DNA of 55,824 bases from Leuconostocaceae bacterium ESL0958 (GCA_029433265.1 JAQTHT010000010.1:1-55824), one strand, 5' to 3'; numbered from the stretch's first letter, positions 34,886-43,250 are shown. Numbers and translations: made by a program. Notes: a model not told the origin generated them from the sequence alone.

Positions 34886-35785
34886 ATGTCTATTGTTGTT
34901 TCTAGTATTGCGCAGGGCCTACTCTGGGCCGTTCTGGGTCTGGCACTCTACCTGACCTTCCGTATTTTAAACTTTGCTGATTTGACCGTCGAAGGCTCCT
35001 TCCCACTGGGCGCCGCAACTGCCGTTGCGCTCATCGCCCATGGGACCAACCCCTACCTAGCCACGTTGGCTGCCATTGCCATTGGGGCGCTGGCGGGTCT
35101 GGTCACCGGCTTACTCTACACCAAAGGGAAAATTCCCGTCCTTCTAGCGGGTATCTTGGTCATGACCGCCTGCCTGTCGATTAACCTCCGGATTATGGGC
35201 GCTGCTAACATCTCCTTACTCAACCAGGAAACTATTTTCTCCGCCTCCTTCCTCCAGGACTTACCCAAGTACTTTGACGGTGTCGTCGTGGGCCTGATTA
35301 TTTTGACCGTCCTGATTAGCACCCTCATCTGGTTTTTACAAACGGAGCTGGGCCAGGCCTTTATTGCGACTGGTGATAATGCCAAAATGGCGGCTGCCTT
35401 TGGCATTAAAACCGACCAAATGACCATCATGGGGCTCATGGTCTCCAACGCCCTCATCGCCTTTGGGGGCGCCGTGATTGCCCAAAACAACGGTTTTGCC
35501 GACATCAACATGGGCATTGGCATTGTCGTCATCGCGCTGGCCTCTATCATTATTGGGGAGGTTTGCTTCGGGGAGCTCTCCCTCAACCAGCGGCTCGTGG
35601 CCATCGTGGTCGGCTCCATTATCTACCGCTTGGTCTTGCTCGCGGTCTTGCAGCTCGGTTTCTCAACCAACGACCTCAACTTGATTTCTTCCATTATTTT
35701 GGCTATCGCCATGATTTTGCCTCAAGCCCGGCACTATCTGAAACTCGACGGTATTCTTTCCCGAGGAGGTAACGCACATGACTAA
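34886..35785 (+). CDS. trpY: ABC transporter permease, TrpY-like
   Basis: The 299-residue permease resembles the branched-chain/BPD type-2 membrane domain, with about eight to nine helices. TFRILNFADLTVEGSFPLGA near the N-terminus and GLMVSNALIAFGGAVIAQNN near 190-210 (the region that contacts the ATPase) are conserved in TrpY/YtlD-like proteins. It starts one base after the trpX stop, with GGGGAGG inside the end of trpX, and overlaps trpZ by 8 bases. Confidence 0.88.
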   Translation: MSIVVSSIAQGLLWAVLGLALYLTFRILNFADLTVEGSFPLGAATAVALIAHGTNPYLATLAAIAIGALAGLVTGLLYTKGKIPVLLAGILVMTACLSINLRIMGAANISLLNQETIFSASFLQDLPKYFDGVVVGLIILTVLISTLIWFLQTELGQAFIATGDNAKMAAAFGIKTDQMTIMGLMVSNALIAFGGAVIAQNNGFADINMGIGIVVIALASIIIGEVCFGELSLNQRLVAIVVGSIIYRLVLLAVLQLGFSTNDLNLISSIILAIAMILPQARHYLKLDGILSRGGNAHD

Positions 35786-36533
35786 TCCAGTGATTGCCTT
35801 AAAGCAGGCCACCGTGACGGTTGGCCAAAACACTGATATTTTGAAGCAGGTCGACCTGGACATTTATCCGGGGGACTTCATTACGATTCTGGGTACGAAC
35901 GGCGCTGGTAAATCGACCCTTTTCAACAGCATTTCAGGTGATTTGACCCTGTCCTCCGGTCAGATCTTGCACCATGACCGCGACATTACGCAGGTCCCGG
36001 CCGTTAAAAGAACGCGCTTTATCGCCCGCGTTTTTCAGGACCCCAAGATGGGCACGGCACCGAGAATGACCGTAGCCGAAAACTTGCTCCTAGCTGAAAA
36101 GCGCGGCCAGCGGCGCACGCTCAGAAACCGGCATTTAACGGCCAACAAACTAGCCCAGTACTATGACATGACCAAGCAAATGGGCAACAACCTAGAGGAC
36201 CGGCTGCAGACTGCTGCTGGTGCGCTCTCCGGGGGACAGCGCCAAGCACTCTCCTTCCTCATGTCCATTCAAGTCAAACCGGAACTACTGCTCTTAGATG
36301 AGCACACGGCCGCCCTTGATCCGAAAACGGCGGCCCAACTTCTCCATGCCACCAACCAGCAAGTCACGGAGAACCAGCTTACCGCGCTGATGATTACCCA
36401 TAATTTGAAGGATGCCCTCCAGTATGGTAATCGGCTCCTCATTTTAAATGCCGGTAAGATTGTTCTCGATGTCCGCGACGAAGCTAAGAAAGCCCTGACT
36501 GAGCAGGAAGCACTGTCCTACTTCGTCAATTAA
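35778..36533 (+). CDS. trpZ: ABC transporter ATP-binding protein, TrpZ-like
   Basis: The 251-residue ATPase has Walker A GTNGAGKST (about 39-47), the signature LSGGQRQALS near 148-157 and Walker B LLLLDEHTAAL, where His follows the catalytic Glu as in this subfamily (DEHTAALDP). It energises TrpXY import. GAGGAGG precedes the start within trpY. A bidirectional terminator follows the stop. Confidence 0.93.
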   Translation: MTNPVIALKQATVTVGQNTDILKQVDLDIYPGDFITILGTNGAGKSTLFNSISGDLTLSSGQILHHDRDITQVPAVKRTRFIARVFQDPKMGTAPRMTVAENLLLAEKRGQRRTLRNRHLTANKLAQYYDMTKQMGNNLEDRLQTAAGALSGGQRQALSFLMSIQVKPELLLLDEHTAALDPKTAAQLLHATNQQVTENQLTALMITHNLKDALQYGNRLLILNAGKIVLDVRDEAKKALTEQEALSYFVN

Positions 36534-36543
36534 CAGCAAACAA

Positions 36544-36577
36544 AAAGGCAGCTAGTGTACCAACACTAGCTGCCTTT
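36544..36577. terminator. Bidirectional terminator
   Basis: AAAGGCAGCTAGTGT pairs with its full complement around a 4-nt loop between convergent genes. Confidence 0.92.
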
Positions 36578-36585
36578 TCTTGTGA

Positions 36586-36882
36586 TTAGAAGAAGCCTCC
36601 TTCTTCATTAATCCGGTCAAAGACTTCAAAAAGATGCTCTCTTTCTGTCAAATGGTATTTTTTATCCGTCCGATTAAACACAATCTCTGATTGAATGCGT
36701 TCCCCAGCCTGCATATCTGCCAAAAAATCACGGATTGCTTTAATATCCCGCTGGACCGTTTTTCGCCCCACAAAAAACATATCCTCAATCTGATCGACCG
36801 AGAGCGCTTGCTTGGAAATCAGAATCGAATAGAGCCGCAGAATCCGTTCTTTATCATTGTAGGCAACTTTTTTTTGAGGCAT
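36586..36882 (-). CDS. Small DeoR/HTH_11-type DNA-binding protein, 98 residues
   Basis: The start at 36882 (MPQKKVAYNDKERILRLYSI) follows TAGGAG; a longer frame to 36969 lacks a ribosome site. Residues 10-65 form a winged helix-turn-helix: RILRLYSILISKQALSVDQI then VGRKTVQRDIKAIRDFLAD, like the N-terminal domain of WYL or YafY-type regulators. The effector-binding WYL part is missing; the protein ends after a short acidic tail (FDRINEEGGFF). A TGC-TACAAT extended -10 lies just upstream. Targets unknown; the ABC-2 exporter operon upstream is a neighbour on the same strand but is separated by a terminator. Confidence 0.75.
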   Translation of the reverse strand: MPQKKVAYNDKERILRLYSILISKQALSVDQIEDMFFVGRKTVQRDIKAIRDFLADMQAGERIQSEIVFNRTDKKYHLTEREHLFEVFDRINEEGGFF

Positions 36883-36954
36883 GTGCTTTCTCCTACAGTT
36901 ATTGTAGCAAAGCAGTACAGAACAAGCTATCCCTTTCCCCGCGACTGCTTGCTC

Positions 36955-36987
36955 AAAAAAAAGCGCCATTCCAAGGAATAGCGCTTG
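36955..36987 (-). terminator. Terminator of the ABC-2 exporter operon
   Basis: AAGCGCTATTCC and GGAATGGCGCTT pair on the minus strand with a 2-nt loop and a run of eight T residues. Confidence 0.9.
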
Positions 36988-36999
36988 CCACCGTTGCCA

Positions 37000-37767
37000 T
37001 TAAACGGAGCGGCGGTTGAAGATGAAGTAGGACAACCAGTACATCACCACAATGTAGCCGAGGAGGACAACCCAGATCACCCAAGCGTCTGTGCCATAGT
37101 CAGCCCGGACAATGGTGTCTGCGACCTTAGAACCATCATAGGCCAGGACGGATTGATAAAGGTTGAAGGGGTTCCACTTCAAGGGGCTCCAGAAAGCCAC
37201 CAGGATAGAAGACAAAGAGGACAGTAGGCCGTTTCCAACTGAGACGACAATGCCCAAGGCAATGGCCGCACCAGAAGACTTAGCGATATTTGAAATTAAA
37301 ATCACCAAGGCAATCGTGTAGACGGCTGCCACAATATCGGAGCCAACCCCAACCCAAAGGCTGTGCCAGTCCAAATTCGTATTCTCACTGCCCTTTGTCG
37401 CAATGTAGAGCCCACGGCCAACCAACATGCCGACAATGGCTGCTGCTTCAATGACAATGAATTCTAAGAAGACCGTCATCAGCTTGGCCAGGAAAACCTG
37501 CAAACGGGAGTATTGCCGGGACAGCAAAGGTCGAATGGTCCCGAAGGTAAATTCTTGCGTGAAAGTCAGGGCGCCTAAGACGATAGCCGCCACTGAGATG
37601 ACGATTGACGCACCACCATAAGCCAGGTAGGCATCTGGTTGTGAAGCCTCCTTAACAAAGGTGGGCAAGACAATCACAGGGATTAAGAAAGTTAGCAAAG
37701 CCCAAATCCAAACACGATTTTGCTTATGCGCTTTCATCGCTTCTTGTTTTAATAGCGTTAACATCAT
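37000..37767 (-). CDS. ABC-2 type exporter permease
   Basis: The 255-residue protein has six membrane segments (about 22-38, 53-75, 100-122, 145-168, 174-192, 230-248) and the conserved TFTQEFTFGTIRPLLSRQYS after helix 2, typical of the BcrB/YtrC-like ABC-2 family. It pairs with the ATPase that ends 20 bases upstream. Two ATGs are adjacent after AAAGGAG. Substrate unknown; such pairs export antimicrobial peptides, lipids or other hydrophobic compounds. Confidence 0.85.
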   Translation of the reverse strand: MMLTLLKQEAMKAHKQNRVWIWALLTFLIPVIVLPTFVKEASQPDAYLAYGGASIVISVAAIVLGALTFTQEFTFGTIRPLLSRQYSRLQVFLAKLMTVFLEFIVIEAAAIVGMLVGRGLYIATKGSENTNLDWHSLWVGVGSDIVAAVYTIALVILISNIAKSSGAAIALGIVVSVGNGLLSSLSSILVAFWSPLKWNPFNLYQSVLAYDGSKVADTIVRADYGTDAWVIWVVLLGYIVVMYWLSYFIFNRRSV

Positions 37768-37787
37768 ATCTCCTTTATCGTGTTGGC

Positions 37788-38696
37788 TTATTGATTATCC
37801 GACTGCAAGACTTCCAGCAGGTGGTCTTCCAGGTTCGTCTGTGTCGTTTGAATATCATCAATGGTCAATCCAGCCGTCGTTGCCTTTTGCAAAACGAGCT
37901 GCGCCGTTACATCGCCGTCGACCGTAATGGCCACTCGGTTATTAAATTCATGCGCAGTCCAGCCATTTTCCTTGGCCAAATCCAGCATCTTTTGGTGGTC
38001 ATTGGTCGTGACTTGAATCTGAGCCTTATCTTCTGCCAGGAAATCCGCCATTGTACTCTTTCGAATGATCCGGCCTTTGTTGACAATCACCACATCGTCC
38101 GCCAGACGCTGCAATTCATCCAACAGATGGGAAGAAATCAGGAAGGAAACCCCCTTCTTTTCTGCCAAGTTAGAGATCAACGCACGGATGTCTCGAACAG
38201 ACTGTGGATCCAAGCCGTTCATCGGCTCATCCAAGACCACCAACTTTGGGTTGCGCACCAAAGCAATGGCAATGCCCAAACGCTGCTTCATCCCCAAGGA
38301 AAAATGCTTGGCCTTTCGCTTACCAAACTTTTCTCCGTCGATTTCCGTCATGTGCATGATTTCATCGATGTCGGCGGGATTGTCGACGTCCATGGCAAAG
38401 TACTTCATGTGATCACGGGCAGTGAAATTTGGGTAAATGGAAGGATATTCAATCAAGTTTCCCATCTCATTCAAAGAACTGTGATGAGATAGGCTCACTT
38501 TTTTACCATCAAAGCGAACTTCCCCGGCTGAGTAGCTCATCAAGCCGGTTATGGCCCGCATCGTGGTGGACTTTCCAGCCCCGTTTGGTCCAATCAGCCC
38601 AACAATGCGGCCGGGTTCCACTTGAAATGACACGTCATCCATGGCTTTATACGAACCGAAGTTCTTGGATACGTCGCGGAGTTCTAATAATGACAT
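37788..38696 (-). CDS. ABC exporter ATP-binding protein (BcrA-like)
   Basis: The 302-residue ATPase has Walker A GPNGAGKST (about 37-45), signature FSLGMKQRLGIA near 132-143, Walker B LVVLDEPMNGLD and an H-loop SSHLLDEL. A C-terminal extension of about 90 residues is typical of the BcrA/CcmA group. The start at 38696 follows AAAGGAG at 9-base spacing. It is first in a two-gene operon with the permease. No adjacent two-component system is present to mark it as a bacitracin-type resistance module. Confidence 0.9.
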   Translation of the reverse strand: MSLLELRDVSKNFGSYKAMDDVSFQVEPGRIVGLIGPNGAGKSTTMRAITGLMSYSAGEVRFDGKKVSLSHHSSLNEMGNLIEYPSIYPNFTARDHMKYFAMDVDNPADIDEIMHMTEIDGEKFGKRKAKHFSLGMKQRLGIAIALVRNPKLVVLDEPMNGLDPQSVRDIRALISNLAEKKGVSFLISSHLLDELQRLADDVVIVNKGRIIRKSTMADFLAEDKAQIQVTTNDHQKMLDLAKENGWTAHEFNNRVAITVDGDVTAQLVLQKATTAGLTIDDIQTTQTNLEDHLLEVLQSDNQ

Positions 38697-38818
38697 CGTC
38701 CATGTCTCCTTTATTTGTCTACGATTACACCCATTATGGCTTAGTTGGGCCAATGGTGTCAGAACACTCTCATTGTATGATAGTTGCCCTGCTTTTTCAA
38801 ATTATTCTAGACGAAACA

Positions 38819-38841
38819 AAAAAGCCCCAAAACTGGGGCTT
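38819..38841 (-). terminator. Terminator downstream of tyrS and the structured element
   Basis: AAGCCCCA and TGGGGCTT pair around an AGTT loop, followed on the minus strand by TTTTTTG. It lies about 160 bases after the tyrS stop. Confidence 0.85.
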
Positions 38842-38842
38842 A

Positions 38843-38930
38843 CTTGTCACATCCATCCCGGCATGGGAGAGAAGGTATAAAGTTAGGTTTAGAGAGAAGT
38901 ATTTATCGATATGCCGGAATGTCGGACAAG
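38843..38930 (-). other. Unassigned structured element with long inverted repeat
   Basis: Imperfect 20-base arms, CTTGTCACATCCATCCCGGC at 38843 and ATGCCGGAATGTCGGACAAG at 38911-38930, flank about 46 bases. A small hairpin GGCAAATGCC lies further upstream on the minus strand and a terminator directly downstream. No frame of useful length is present. It could be a structured 3' UTR of tyrS, a small RNA or a degenerate repeat element. Confidence 0.4.
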
Positions 38931-38999
38931 GTATGAGGCATTTGCCTATGACCACTAAATTACGCTTATTTTGTTAAATTAAGATTAAACAACAGTTGT

Positions 39000-40250
39000 T
39001 TATTTAACAACCGTCCCCAAGAAGTACTTCTTCTTACCCCGGCGGACCAATACATAGCGCCCTTCATACTGACTACTTGGTTCAATCACCGTGTCGACGG
39101 CTGTTTCCTTCTGTCCGTTAATAGTAATGGCGCCGTTTTGAACGTCTTCCCTTGCCTGCCGCTTGGACTTTTCGATACCAGCGGCCACGAGGAAGTCAAT
39201 GATATTTTGACTAGAAGCCGTTGTTTCGAAGCCAGGAACACCCGCAAAAACATCTTCGATTTCACGAACGGACAGGGCTGCTACGTCTCCCGAAAAGAGC
39301 ATTTGGGATAACTTCTCCGCTTCGGCCACAGCGTCCTGTCCATGAACAAAGGCGGTCACTTCTTCTGCCAATCGTTTCTGTCCCAAGCGGCCGCCTGGAT
39401 TTTCAGCGACCTCCTTTTCCAAGGCGGCAATTTCATCCTGGTCTAGGAAGGTAAAGTACTTCAAGTACTTGACCACATCGGCATCCGCCTGGTTATACCA
39501 GAACTGGTAGAACGTGTAAGGCGATGTCATTTCTGGATCCAACCAAATGGCATTTCCTTCTGATTTACCAAACTTTTTACCACTGGCATCGGTCATTAGT
39601 GGGATGGTCAAACCGTAGGCCTGTGCATCATTCCCTTCGACTGCATGAATCAAATCAATGCCCGCTGTAATATTTCCCCATTGGTCAGAACCACCAATTT
39701 CTAAACGAACATGTTCTTCTTGATAAAGGTGGAGAAAATCAATTGCTTGGAGGATTTGATACGTGAATTCGGTAAAGGAGATGCCGCTTTCCAAACGGGA
39801 AGCAATAATTTCCTTCTTCAACATGACATTAATGGAGAACAACTTTCCATAGTCCCGCAGGAAAGTTGGCAAAGTTAAGCTACCCAACCAATCGTTGTTA
39901 TTGACAATGCGCGTCCCATCAGAACCAAAGAGCTTGGTCACTTGCTTGGCAATTTTTTCTTCATTATAAGCCAGTGTTTCATCAGATAGTAGCTTTCGTT
40001 CTGTGGTTGGTCGTGGATCCCCAATGGAGCCCGTGGCGCCCCCAACAATAATGACTGCCTTACCACCCGCTCGTTGAAAACGTTTCAACACCATAAAGGG
40101 AATTAAGTGGCCCAAATGAAGGGAAGGCGCCGTTGGGTCAGCGCCGACATAAGCCCCAATTTGTCCGGCTGCCATCGCTTCCAACAACCCTTCCTCATCA
40201 GTGACCTGGTTCAAGGCGCCTCGCCAGTTCAAATCTTCAATAAAATTCAT
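39000..40250 (-). CDS. tyrS: Tyrosine--tRNA ligase
   Basis: The 416-residue class I synthetase has the HLGH form of the ATP motif (PSLHLGHLIP, near 42-51), GGSDQWGNITAG for tyrosine recognition near 190, KFGKS near 230 and a C-terminal S4 RNA-binding domain (residues ~350-416, KSKRQAREDVQNGAITINGQ). A T-box leader controls it, so it is induced when uncharged tRNA-Tyr accumulates. AAAGGAGG precedes the start. The only tRNA-Tyr seen in this window is at 29016-29098. Confidence 0.97.
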   Translation of the reverse strand: MNFIEDLNWRGALNQVTDEEGLLEAMAAGQIGAYVGADPTAPSLHLGHLIPFMVLKRFQRAGGKAVIIVGGATGSIGDPRPTTERKLLSDETLAYNEEKIAKQVTKLFGSDGTRIVNNNDWLGSLTLPTFLRDYGKLFSINVMLKKEIIASRLESGISFTEFTYQILQAIDFLHLYQEEHVRLEIGGSDQWGNITAGIDLIHAVEGNDAQAYGLTIPLMTDASGKKFGKSEGNAIWLDPEMTSPYTFYQFWYNQADADVVKYLKYFTFLDQDEIAALEKEVAENPGGRLGQKRLAEEVTAFVHGQDAVAEAEKLSQMLFSGDVAALSVREIEDVFAGVPGFETTASSQNIIDFLVAAGIEKSKRQAREDVQNGAITINGQKETAVDTVIEPSSQYEGRYVLVRRGKKKYFLGTVVK

Positions 40251-40271
40251 GTTTTCCTCCTTTAAATAAAA

Positions 40272-40467
40272 AAGCCCTAATCATCTCTGATTAGGGCGAA
40301 TGCTTTCCGCGGTACCACCTAACTTGCAAGTTACCTTGCCACTGTTCAGCCTTATCGCGGCCCACGTCATCTTGTTCTTCTGTGTAACTCAGTTTTGTTG
40401 GGATCTGCTCACAGCCAACGCAGACTCTCTGAAACACCAATGCTCAAAACCTTTGCCAGAAAATGAT
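40272..40467 (-). ncRNA. T-box riboswitch of tyrS
   Basis: The minus-strand leader of about 200 bases contains the T-box sequence GGTGGTACCGCGGAAAG (40303-40319), whose TGGT part pairs with the tRNA acceptor end. A terminator GCCCTAATCA-GAGA-TGATTAGGGC with a T run (40272-40297) follows. In the upstream half, GAGTTACACAG offers TAC as the tyrosine specifier codon. Uncharged tRNA-Tyr would stabilise the antiterminator and allow tyrS transcription. Confidence 0.93.
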
Positions 40468-40473
40468 GCCTTT

Positions 40474-40479
40474 ATTATA
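40474..40479 (-). promoter_or_regulatory. Extended -10 promoter of the T-box/tyrS transcript
   Basis: Minus-strand TGC-TATAAT, directly downstream of the esterase stop codon. The -35 is weak and would fall at the esterase's last codons. Confidence 0.65.
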
Positions 40480-40500
40480 GCAGAAATCAGGTTCCCTTGC

Positions 40501-41388
40501 CTATTCCGCCAAGAAAGCTTTTTTCTCTGTCAACACTTCATCATTGTCAAAATCAAAAATACCGTGATGCCCACCTGCTAGCCAGTACTGTTTAGCAGGA
40601 CGACCAACCAGCCGTTGATAACGTGCAGCCATATCCTCGCTTTGCTGAACTGGCACTACCTGATCAGCTGATCCCGCCAAAAGAAAGACGGGTGGCATTG
40701 CTGGCGTTAAATAATTGGCCGGGTTGGCAAAGGACACGCCGACCGGATCTGCATTGACTGCTTGACCGGCTAAAGCCAAACCCTCAAAAGAAATCGCTTG
40801 GCCGGATTCTGCATACTTGGGTTGAATACCGTTTGCCGCAAACTGATTGGCAAAACGGTCAAATTCGTAAGGACCATAATTGGCAATCACCCGCCGGATG
40901 GTTGGTAAACTTGCCAGCGCATCATCCGCTGCAATATGACCCAAGCGCACGCCAGCAGTAATCGAAGCGGCAGCTAGCATGACCAACTGCGCACCGGAGG
41001 ATTCACCAGATAAGGTGACATCTTCCATGTCGACTTTTAGTTCGCCCGCCCGACTCTTCAAGTTAGCCAAGACTGCTCTGATTTCTGCAATTTGATTTGG
41101 GAAAGAATAGTCATCACTACGAACCAGTTGATAATTCATCGAAACGATGGCATAGCCATCAGCCACCAATTTCAAACTTGGATTTAATTTAAAGGAAGAT
41201 TTGACACCACGAAGCAACCCCCCACCCTGCAAATCAAGAATAACAGGGAAAGGACCAGCACCAGCTGGCAAGTAAAGATCATAACGCTGGTGGTTTGCAG
41301 GACCGTAAGGCTGGTCTAGTACTCGTTCAGCAACCGTATCCGGAATCGTAGCTGCTTCAATTGTCACTTGCGCATCTTTAAATAACAT
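40501..41388 (-). CDS. Alpha/beta hydrolase, HSL-like esterase
   Basis: The 295-residue enzyme has the HGGG-like oxyanion region as LDLQGGGLLRGVK (about 51-63, Gln replacing His), the nucleophile elbow GESSGAQ near 129-135, the probable catalytic Asp in LLAGSADQVVPV and the His in GGHHGIFDFD near the C-terminus. It probably hydrolyses small acyl esters in the cytoplasm; substrate unknown. GAGGAGG precedes the start. Two parS sites lie in its 5' region, 13 to 66 bases before the start codon. Confidence 0.85.
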   Translation of the reverse strand: MLFKDAQVTIEAATIPDTVAERVLDQPYGPANHQRYDLYLPAGAGPFPVILDLQGGGLLRGVKSSFKLNPSLKLVADGYAIVSMNYQLVRSDDYSFPNQIAEIRAVLANLKSRAGELKVDMEDVTLSGESSGAQLVMLAAASITAGVRLGHIAADDALASLPTIRRVIANYGPYEFDRFANQFAANGIQPKYAESGQAISFEGLALAGQAVNADPVGVSFANPANYLTPAMPPVFLLAGSADQVVPVQQSEDMAARYQRLVGRPAKQYWLAGGHHGIFDFDNDEVLTEKKAFLAE

Positions 41389-41401
41389 AACGCCTCCTCA
41401 A

Positions 41402-41417
41402 TGTTCCACGTGGAACA
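41402..41417. promoter_or_regulatory. parS: parS site (ParB/Spo0J binding), copy 1
   Basis: TGTTCCACGTGGAACA is a perfect 16-bp palindrome that matches the ParB consensus TGTTNCACGTGNAACA. It lies about 3.5 kb from the dnaA-proximal DnaA boxes, the usual place for parS in Bacillota. ParB itself is not encoded in the window. Confidence 0.93.
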
Positions 41418-41438
41418 CAACTGCTAGCTAATAAAAAA

Positions 41439-41454
41439 TGTTCCACGTGGAACA
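41439..41454. promoter_or_regulatory. parS: parS site, copy 2
   Basis: An identical TGTTCCACGTGGAACA, 37 bp centre-to-centre from copy 1. Both lie in the intergenic DNA before the esterase gene. Confidence 0.93.
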
Positions 41455-41515
41455 TTTTAAGAAAGTTTAAAAGTATTAAGGTCAGTCCTCTTAATTGCTC
41501 GTCCTTTACTTTTCC

Positions 41516-41689
41516 TTAATTTTCTTCGTCGTTTTGGCGATTCCCCCAAAGGTAAACAACCAACAAAATGACCGTACCAAGATTAGCAAAGATCAAAGCC
41601 AAGTCTTCCGCCTTGAGAATCCAAGTCGTCAAAGACAGAAACATTAGTACTAAAGCCGTAATTGAAATGGTTACCGTTGATTTTTTCAT
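41516..41689 (-). CDS. Small membrane protein, 57 residues, coupled to the MscL-like gene
   Basis: The frame starts at an ATG whose last bases overlap the stop codon of the upstream MscL-like gene (ATGA), with AAAAGGAG 8 bases before. It encodes two membrane segments (about 6-25, ending TTWIL, and 29-48, NLGTVILLVVYLW) with a basic N-terminus (KK) and an acidic end (NDEEN). Good ribosome site, overlap and hydrophobic pattern support a real gene, although it is short. The overlap suggests it is made with the channel and may be a partner subunit or regulator. I do not recognise the family. Confidence 0.7.
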   Translation of the reverse strand: MKKSTVTISITALVLMFLSLTTWILKAEDLALIFANLGTVILLVVYLWGNRQNDEEN

Positions 41690-42195
41690 GAGTCCTTCTC
41701 CTTTTGTTGCTGCAGAGCAGTCAGCACTTCGCCCTGAAGGCGATTGTTTTCAGCGACGAGGCGGTTGTTTTCTTTTTGAATCGCCTGTAGATTCATCATG
41801 TCCACATGCGCTTCATCATAACCCCACATTTCTTCCTTATTCCCAATCAGCCAATTGTTGATGAACTGAATGGTGTAGAAGACAGCAAGTGCAATAAAGA
41901 TCAGCGTTAATGTCGAGTCCAGGAAGGTCTCGAAGGCGTTTTGCGTTGCCGTAAAGTTCGCTGGATGGCCAGCAGTAAATAGCCAGCGCCAAATGGCATA
42001 AAAAAGACGGGAAATGAAAGTGACTAAGTCCTTAACCGTTCCCCCGAAAGCATTACCGACCACCACCGAAATAACAAAAGTCAGCAAATTGGGCGCAAAA
42101 ATAAAGCGACGGAAAGCCGTCCAACCGTTATTTGATTTTTTCCAAAGGGCTTCGCCGTGCGACTTCAAGCTGGCTTGATGCTTATCTTTTGGCAT
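41686..42195 (-). CDS. mscL: MscL-like mechanosensitive channel family protein
   Basis: The 169-residue protein has an N-terminal basic part, a first membrane helix in RFIFAPNLLTFVISVVVGNA followed by FGGTVKDLV (like the MscL pore helix V-D-L-A-V-G-V-I-I-G-A-A-F-G pattern), a periplasmic loop, and a second helix TLIFIALAVFYTIQFINNWL. A C-terminal coiled coil (ENNRLVAENNRLQGEVLTAL) closes it, as in MscL pentamers. The resemblance is clear but the first helix is divergent. It is longer than usual MscL (about 130-150). The start at 42195 follows GGAGGAAAAGGT. It would release solutes during hypo-osmotic shock. Confidence 0.72.
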   Translation of the reverse strand: MPKDKHQASLKSHGEALWKKSNNGWTAFRRFIFAPNLLTFVISVVVGNAFGGTVKDLVTFISRLFYAIWRWLFTAGHPANFTATQNAFETFLDSTLTLIFIALAVFYTIQFINNWLIGNKEEMWGYDEAHVDMMNLQAIQKENNRLVAENNRLQGEVLTALQQQKEKDS

Positions 42196-42261
42196 ACCTT
42201 TTCCTCCAATAAATGAATCGTCACAAAACTTATTATACGACAGTTCGCAAGAAAACAAAAT

Positions 42262-42290
42262 AAAAAAGAGGGCACCAAATTGTACCCTCT
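42262..42290 (-). terminator. Terminator of the corA gene
   Basis: AGAGGGTAC and GTGCCCTCT pair on the minus strand, followed by TTTTTTATTT, shortly after the stop. Confidence 0.82.
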
Positions 42291-42298
42291 GTTATCCC

Positions 42299-43213
42299 TT
42301 ATTTTTTCAAAAAGCCGTAGCGGTGGAACAAATAAGTTGCCCCTGCCATCGATAAAATCATAATGATGATGGTCACCCACCAACCCGATTGATGCGCAGC
42401 AAAAGGGAGATAGTCCACGTTTTCTCCGTAAAAGCCGGAAACCATCGTCGGAATGGTAAAGACAATCGAATAAACGGTCAGCACTTTCATGGTCCAGTTT
42501 AGGTCTCGGTTTCCCAAGGAGCCTGTCGCATCAGAAACAGCATTAATCACTTCCATCGCTAGGCCTGCCATGTCTTTCGCTTGATCGACCTCAACCCGCA
42601 CTGCTTCGAGCAAGTCTTCGTCTTCTTCCGACATTTTATGGCCATCATTCCGGGCAATTTGTTCAAACATAATCAGATTGTTGGCTAATGAGTTCTGCAA
42701 ATAAATCATTTGAATTTGCAAATGCAACAAATCATTGGTTTGCTTGGTCAACATCTTACGATCGCCGAACTGCGCCTGAATGGCCCGTCGTTGCCGGTTG
42801 ATTTCCGTAATCTGATCCCCATACATAGTCATGAGTGGATAAAGCCCACTGATCAGAAATTGGAAGGCTGACTGGTCGCCAACCGCTGTTTTCGCTTCCC
42901 GGGCCAACAGTTCCTTTTTGATATAATCCGTGGCGCGATGCGTAAAGGTAAATAAATCCCCGTGAATAAAAACAATCCCAATTGGTCGCGTCAACACTGG
43001 TTCCGGTTGCGCAGAAATGACGTCAATAATGATTAAGGATTCATCCGCATCCGGATCATATTCCACGCGAACACTTTCATTATGGTCGGCCGCATACCCA
43101 ATCATGCGTTCAGTCAAGCCATGGTCATTAATCAAGACCTCTTGATCAGCTGGTGTCATGTCCGAAACGTGAAACCAGCGGAAGGCCTCCGTATGTTTTA
43201 ACATTTCAATCAT
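42299..43213 (-). CDS. corA: CorA-family divalent cation (Mg2+/Co2+) transporter
   Basis: The 304-residue protein has a cytoplasmic N-terminal domain of about 240 residues and two C-terminal membrane helices (about 244-262 and 274-295). The loop between them carries GFYGENVDYLPF; the GxN-type selectivity signature is present as YGENVD, not YGMN, as in many CorA-like members of lactic acid bacteria. Helices near 170-230 form the long stalk. GAGAGG precedes the start. Substrate may be Mg2+, Co2+ or Zn2+. Confidence 0.85.
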   Translation of the reverse strand: MIEMLKHTEAFRWFHVSDMTPADQEVLINDHGLTERMIGYAADHNESVRVEYDPDADESLIIIDVISAQPEPVLTRPIGIVFIHGDLFTFTHRATDYIKKELLAREAKTAVGDQSAFQFLISGLYPLMTMYGDQITEINRQRRAIQAQFGDRKMLTKQTNDLLHLQIQMIYLQNSLANNLIMFEQIARNDGHKMSEEDEDLLEAVRVEVDQAKDMAGLAMEVINAVSDATGSLGNRDLNWTMKVLTVYSIVFTIPTMVSGFYGENVDYLPFAAHQSGWWVTIIIMILSMAGATYLFHRYGFLKK

Positions 43214-43250
43214 GGTCGGCCACCTCTCCTAAACTACCTGGCAGCTGAAT

